From positions 17,441,001-17,505,000 of the forward strand of contig NC_080563.1 in NCBI RefSeq assembly GCF_030253575.1: DNA of 64,000 bases. The letters run 5' to 3'. Shown here in pieces: positions 61,057 to 64,000 of this stretch (its first letter is position 1; every line of letters starts with the position of its first letter). The position numbers were made by a program, and so were the translations under genes. Under the pieces are notes generated by a model that did no database searches, was not told where the DNA came from, and was given only the letters and a program-made list of their open reading frames with translations. This DNA is from Rhododendron vialii. Lineage: Eukaryota; Streptophyta; Magnoliopsida; Ericales; Ericaceae.

Positions 61057-61136
61057 GTGACCTCGAAGGCTTTTTATTACTTTATCATCCTTTTGAAATT
61101 CTGAAGCTTGGACTAAAATCTTCTCTGCAATGACAG
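61057..61136 (+). other. Intron 1 of the antisense PMD gene
   Basis: Donor AAAAG|GTGACC, acceptor ATGACAG|GTTTG, 80 bp. Exons on both sides join as GGT across the junction (phase 1) and restore an open frame. The intron carries no stop in the frame of its upstream exon until near its end, so exclusion rests on the downstream frame. Confidence 0.65.
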
Positions 61137-61231
61137 GTTTGGAAGACGTGTCCAAAGACGATCCTGCAGTCCCCTCGGCTCCTCAAAGATCGAAGAGGTT
61201 GGAGTCAACTGTCAAAAGGCAATGGCCCAAG

Positions 61232-61299
61232 GTATAAACTCTTCAGTCATTCGCCTAATCCTTCAAAACTGGGCCATAAAGCTTTCATTCCTCTTTCAG
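61232..61299 (+). other. Intron 2 of the antisense PMD gene
   Basis: Donor CCAAG|GTATAA, acceptor CTCTTTCAG|GCG, 68 bp, phase 0. The unspliced frame meets a TAA within the donor, while the spliced frame continues. Confidence 0.7.
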
Positions 61300-61377
61300 G
61301 CGTCAGAGACAGTAGTTGCTGGAAGAACTAGGAGCAGTGCCAAGACCAGTTCTCCTGAAGCTGATCCCTCGGAGAAG

Positions 61378-61445
61378 GTTTACACTTTTCTCATCTCTAT
61401 TCCTCGTGCTTTATTTGAATGCTCCATTAACTCCATTTCTTCTAG
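61378..61445 (+). other. Intron 3 of the antisense PMD gene
   Basis: Donor GAGAAG|GTTTAC, acceptor TTCTTCTAG|GCC, 68 bp, phase 0. A pyrimidine-rich stretch precedes the acceptor. The spliced frame joins the long last exon, which runs to 62321. Confidence 0.7.
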
Positions 61446-62545
61446 GCCACTTCCAAGATCAAAGAAGGACGAGCTGAATCTGCTCCCACCAAAAAGAAAA
61501 GACTGAGAAAGAAAACTTCTGCCCCAGTCGACTCTGAAAACACCGTGTCTGCTACAGAACATAATCCTATCATAAGGATGTATTGTGACAGGAATTTCCA
61601 AGCATTTGTGGCTCCCTATTATCATCAACTTCCCCTTGTTTTCAATCCTCAAGAGCTCGATGACTATTTTGAAGAGGAGGCAGAAGAAGCAGATGAAGAA
61701 CTAAACATGCCTGAACAGGAACCTGAACATGAAGCTTCCTCGAGGACTCCAGAGAAACCTAGGTCTCCAATCATACAGTCCACACCACCAGCTGATCCTA
61801 TCGTCGAGCTTGAGTCTGTCAATGTGCAGGAAGACGAGGAAGACGAGGACCTGGATTCTTTGTTCAAATCTGCCCAGGACTTGTTAAAGGCAGCCACATC
61901 CGGTACTTCAGGTAGTGGTCTTGGCTCAACTTCTCAGTCTGAGTTTACTCCAAAAGTAGTTAACGAGGCCAAAACAGCCCTTAGGATGGCCCTCATTCAA
62001 AGCTTTAAGGCAGCTGTGCATCCCGCCAGAGCCTCAAACATCAAGAAAGCCATGGACATGCTAGTGAAGGCAAAGGCCTTGAAAACAGAGGAGACCTCCC
62101 TCCAATATTTTCAAAAGGAATTCCCCAACATGATTAAGTCTCATGACTTTTTTACCCATGAGCTCAACAAGATAAATGGTAAGCTGGCCGAATTAGATGA
62201 AGTTGACATGGAACTGGCCAGGTTCAGCACTGAATGGAACCAGCTGAAAGAAGACGTCAAGACCAATGAGGCTAACACCACTACAACTTCCAATGAGATC
62301 CAGGATCTCAAGACTAAATAGGCAGAAGCTAAAGGTCGACTGGACAGACTTTAGATTGAATCCAAGAAGCTGGCCAAGTATCATGATGAGCTAAAGGTTG
62401 AATCAAAAAGTTAGAAGATGAAATTGAATCTCCTGGTCGAAGAAGTTCTAAGTCTCCGTGGGCCGCGGGAGACACATGAAGTTCAGCTTGCTAGCTTCGA
62501 CACCTCCTGGGAGAAGCTCAAGAACAGCCTTGAAGGCCTTCTGTA

Positions 62546-62757
62546 GGTCTTGTCCTCCAAAACTTACTCCTCCTTTTGATTTGGGCCTGTAATAATTTTA
62601 AGTTTGTTCCCTTTGTGCCTAGCTTGGAACTTTCCTTTCAATGGCCAAGGGCACTGGATTGGTTTGATGACAGGTGGCCTGAACTTGAGGCCTTTATGAA
62701 TTATGCATAACAAGTATCATGGCCTCTTTTCAGGCGTTGCTGGCAGATTTTTATGGT
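62546..62757. other. Spacer between the antisense gene and integrase
   Basis: No coding sequence is recognised on either strand. The two genes are tail to tail. Confidence 0.5.
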
Positions 62758-63968
62758 TTACCTGGATTGATTTTCCCCAAAATCTCTCATCTCCCACATA
62801 GTAGGATAATGATGCTTTAGGTACTTTCCATTTGTTAAATGCTTAAACAAACCACCCTTTAAGTCCATAAGAAGATACACGTTACCTCTAAGGACTTGAG
62901 CGATCTGATAAGGTCCTTCCCAGGTCGGGGACCACTTGACATATCTTGAATTCTTTTCCCCTAAAGGAAATACAGCCTTCCAAACCAAGTCACCTTCAGA
63001 AAAGCTCTTCTTTCTCACACGTTTGTCATAAGATCTAGCAACTCTTCTTTTCTAAACCAACATGTGGTCAAGGGCTGCGAGCCTAATTTCATCTAAGTTT
63101 CAAGTTCTACCAACATAGCCTGAGTATAATCTGCAGGAGTGAGGCCATGTTGATATGTTATCCTTGCTGATTTCACCGCCACCTCCATTGGTAGGACTAG
63201 ATCATGTCCATACACCAACATATAAGGGGTTATATTGGTAGCTTCCTTCTTTGAAGTTCTGTAGGCCCATAAAGCCTCAGAAAGTAACTCGTGCCAAGCC
63301 CTTGGATTGTTTTCCATCATTTTCTCTATAATATTAACCAAAGTCCTATTGGTGGACTCGGTCTAGCCATTCCCTTGTGCATAGTAAGGAGTAAAGTTGG
63401 ACATGATGATGTTTTGCTGGGCAGTAAAATTGACTACTTGCTCCCCCATGAATATTGTACCCCTATCTGCAACCAAGTGTTCAGGCAACCCAAATCTATG
63501 GATGATTCTCTCCTTGATCACCTTGATTACTTCTTGTTGATCCACAGACTTTAATGGCACCGTTTCTGCCCATTTAGTAAAATAGCCCGTGGCTACCAAG
63601 ATGTAAGTATGATTTTCAGAAGAGGGCGGATAAATTTTTCCAATCACATCAAGAGCCCAGCCCCTAAATGGCCAAGGTTTGACCACAGCATGATAATCAG
63701 CTATAAGGACACGTTGAATTGGGCCATGGGCTAGACGGGGCTGACATCCTTTGGAAAAACGAATACAATCTTCTAAAATGGTTGGCCAATAGTATCCATA
63801 CCTTCTGATCAACCATCTCATCTTTATCCCAGATTGATGGGCTCCACAGATTCCTTCATGGACCTCGCTCATGACCCTCATGGCCTCAGGGTGCCCGAAA
63901 CACCTTAGAAGTAAGTCGTTCTCAAAGCTTTTCTTGTATAATTCATCACCCACGAGAACATAGCCCAT
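62758..63968 (-). pseudogene. Integrase of the Tat-lineage element, broken
   Basis: From the right on the minus strand: the zinc-binding HHCC domain (H...H in HEGICGAHQS, C...C in DCIRFSKGC), the first Asp of the core in WALDVIGKI, the second in LVADRGTIF, then a TAG at 63363-63365 replacing what is normally Gln in NGQ, and immediately the catalytic Glu in TESTNR. A frameshift near 63095 and a TAG near 63055 break the frame again before the C-terminal part (SFSEGDLVWK, YVKWSPTWEGPY, YLKHHYP). The C-terminal block is of the GPY/F type, as in Tat and other non-chromovirus gypsy elements. It is inactive as it stands. The frame continues upstream to the window edge. Confidence 0.85.
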
Positions 63969-64000
63969 AGCCCTTCTCCTTACCTTAAATACCTCTAGTC

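Larger units (their letters stand above)
59666..62545 (+). pseudogene. Antisense plant-mobile-domain (PMD) gene with introns and a coiled-coil tail, decayed
   Basis: The order of peptide landmarks is WSRFTTHI; then after a 1-bp shift GPMSPTLQDLPFLTGLRPHG; FLLYWLNKFIF; LASGQKLALGPLVLAHLYRG; LWIITLWLWSYFP; then after a T-run shift near 60486 PWWLKRG and YYNVAQFAKQFGLSQL. These are characteristic of PMD proteins found in plant transposons and in host MAIN/MAIL-type genes. From 61057 three short introns follow: 61057-61136, 61232-61299 and 61378-61445, all GT-AG. Joining the exons gives one frame with a Lys-rich segment (PTKKKRLRKK), an acidic stretch and a long helical tail. The frame ends at TAG 62319-62321; readable sequence goes on past further stops to 62545. 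An in-frame TAA near 60052 also breaks it. Function is unknown; host-gene capture is inferred. Confidence 0.78.
57892..64000 (-). mobile_element. Tat-lineage LTR retrotransposon carrying an antisense PMD gene (partial, runs off the window)
   Basis: Reading leftward on the minus strand come integrase (63968-62758), a 3' region that holds a plus-strand PMD gene (59666-62545), a polypurine tract and the 3' LTR (57892-58986). It inserted in the kinase duplicate. The 5' LTR, gag and the rest of pol are beyond 64000. The TSD should be the GAGAG at 57887-57891. Confidence 0.85.

Overview
The window is plant nuclear DNA, most likely from a eudicot: it holds an intron-split 4CL-like gene, a plant MAPKKK-type kinase, long GA/CT microsatellites and a dense load of plant transposons (Athila and Tat Ty3/gypsy elements, CACTA, hAT, PIF/Harbinger, Stowaway, Helitron ends, LINE remnants). 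No species is assigned. Only two loci look like functional host genes: a single-exon kinase (2480-3703, +) and a six-exon acyl-CoA synthetase of the 4-coumarate:CoA ligase-like family (4426-10178, -). They converge with about 0.7 kb between their stop codons.

Layout. 1-423: unassigned. 424-3636: left copy of a segmental duplication (LINE fragment, foldback element, kinase promoter and gene). 4426-10178: the 4CL-like gene, with a repeat-rich 2.4-kb intron 2. 10.2-18.1 kb: AT-rich intergenic DNA with foldback and Stowaway MITEs and two Helitron 3' ends. 18158-39788: an Athila-type retrotransposon on the minus strand (TSD GTCAG, tRNA-Asp PBS, gag and protease only). A Tat-type retrotransposon on the plus strand lies nested inside it at 22920-35306 (TSD AACCG, tRNA-Arg-like PBS, gag only, long minisatellite arrays before the 3' LTR). 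39869-41803: a solo LTR (TSD GTGAG). 42-46.6 kb: microsatellite, RNase H pseudogene and a hAT-type MITE (8-bp TSD).

46686-57891 is the right copy of the duplication, in direct orientation and about 54 kb to the right of the kinase end of the left copy. It was expanded by a 7.2-kb CACTA element (48160-55350, TSD TCC) and a 0.8-kb PIF/Harbinger MITE (55684-56479, TSD TTA). Its kinase copy is dead: it carries a 1-bp frameshift and is cut off near codon 386 by the LTR of a third retrotransposon.

That third element (57892 to beyond 64000, minus strand) is a Tat-lineage element with an LTR (57892-58986), a polypurine tract and a decayed integrase (62758-63968). Between integrase and 3' LTR, on the opposite strand, lies a plant-mobile-domain (PMD) plus coiled-coil gene (59666-62545). 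It has three short GT-AG introns that each restore the reading frame. An intron-bearing antisense gene carried inside a retrotransposon is the most interesting structure in the window.
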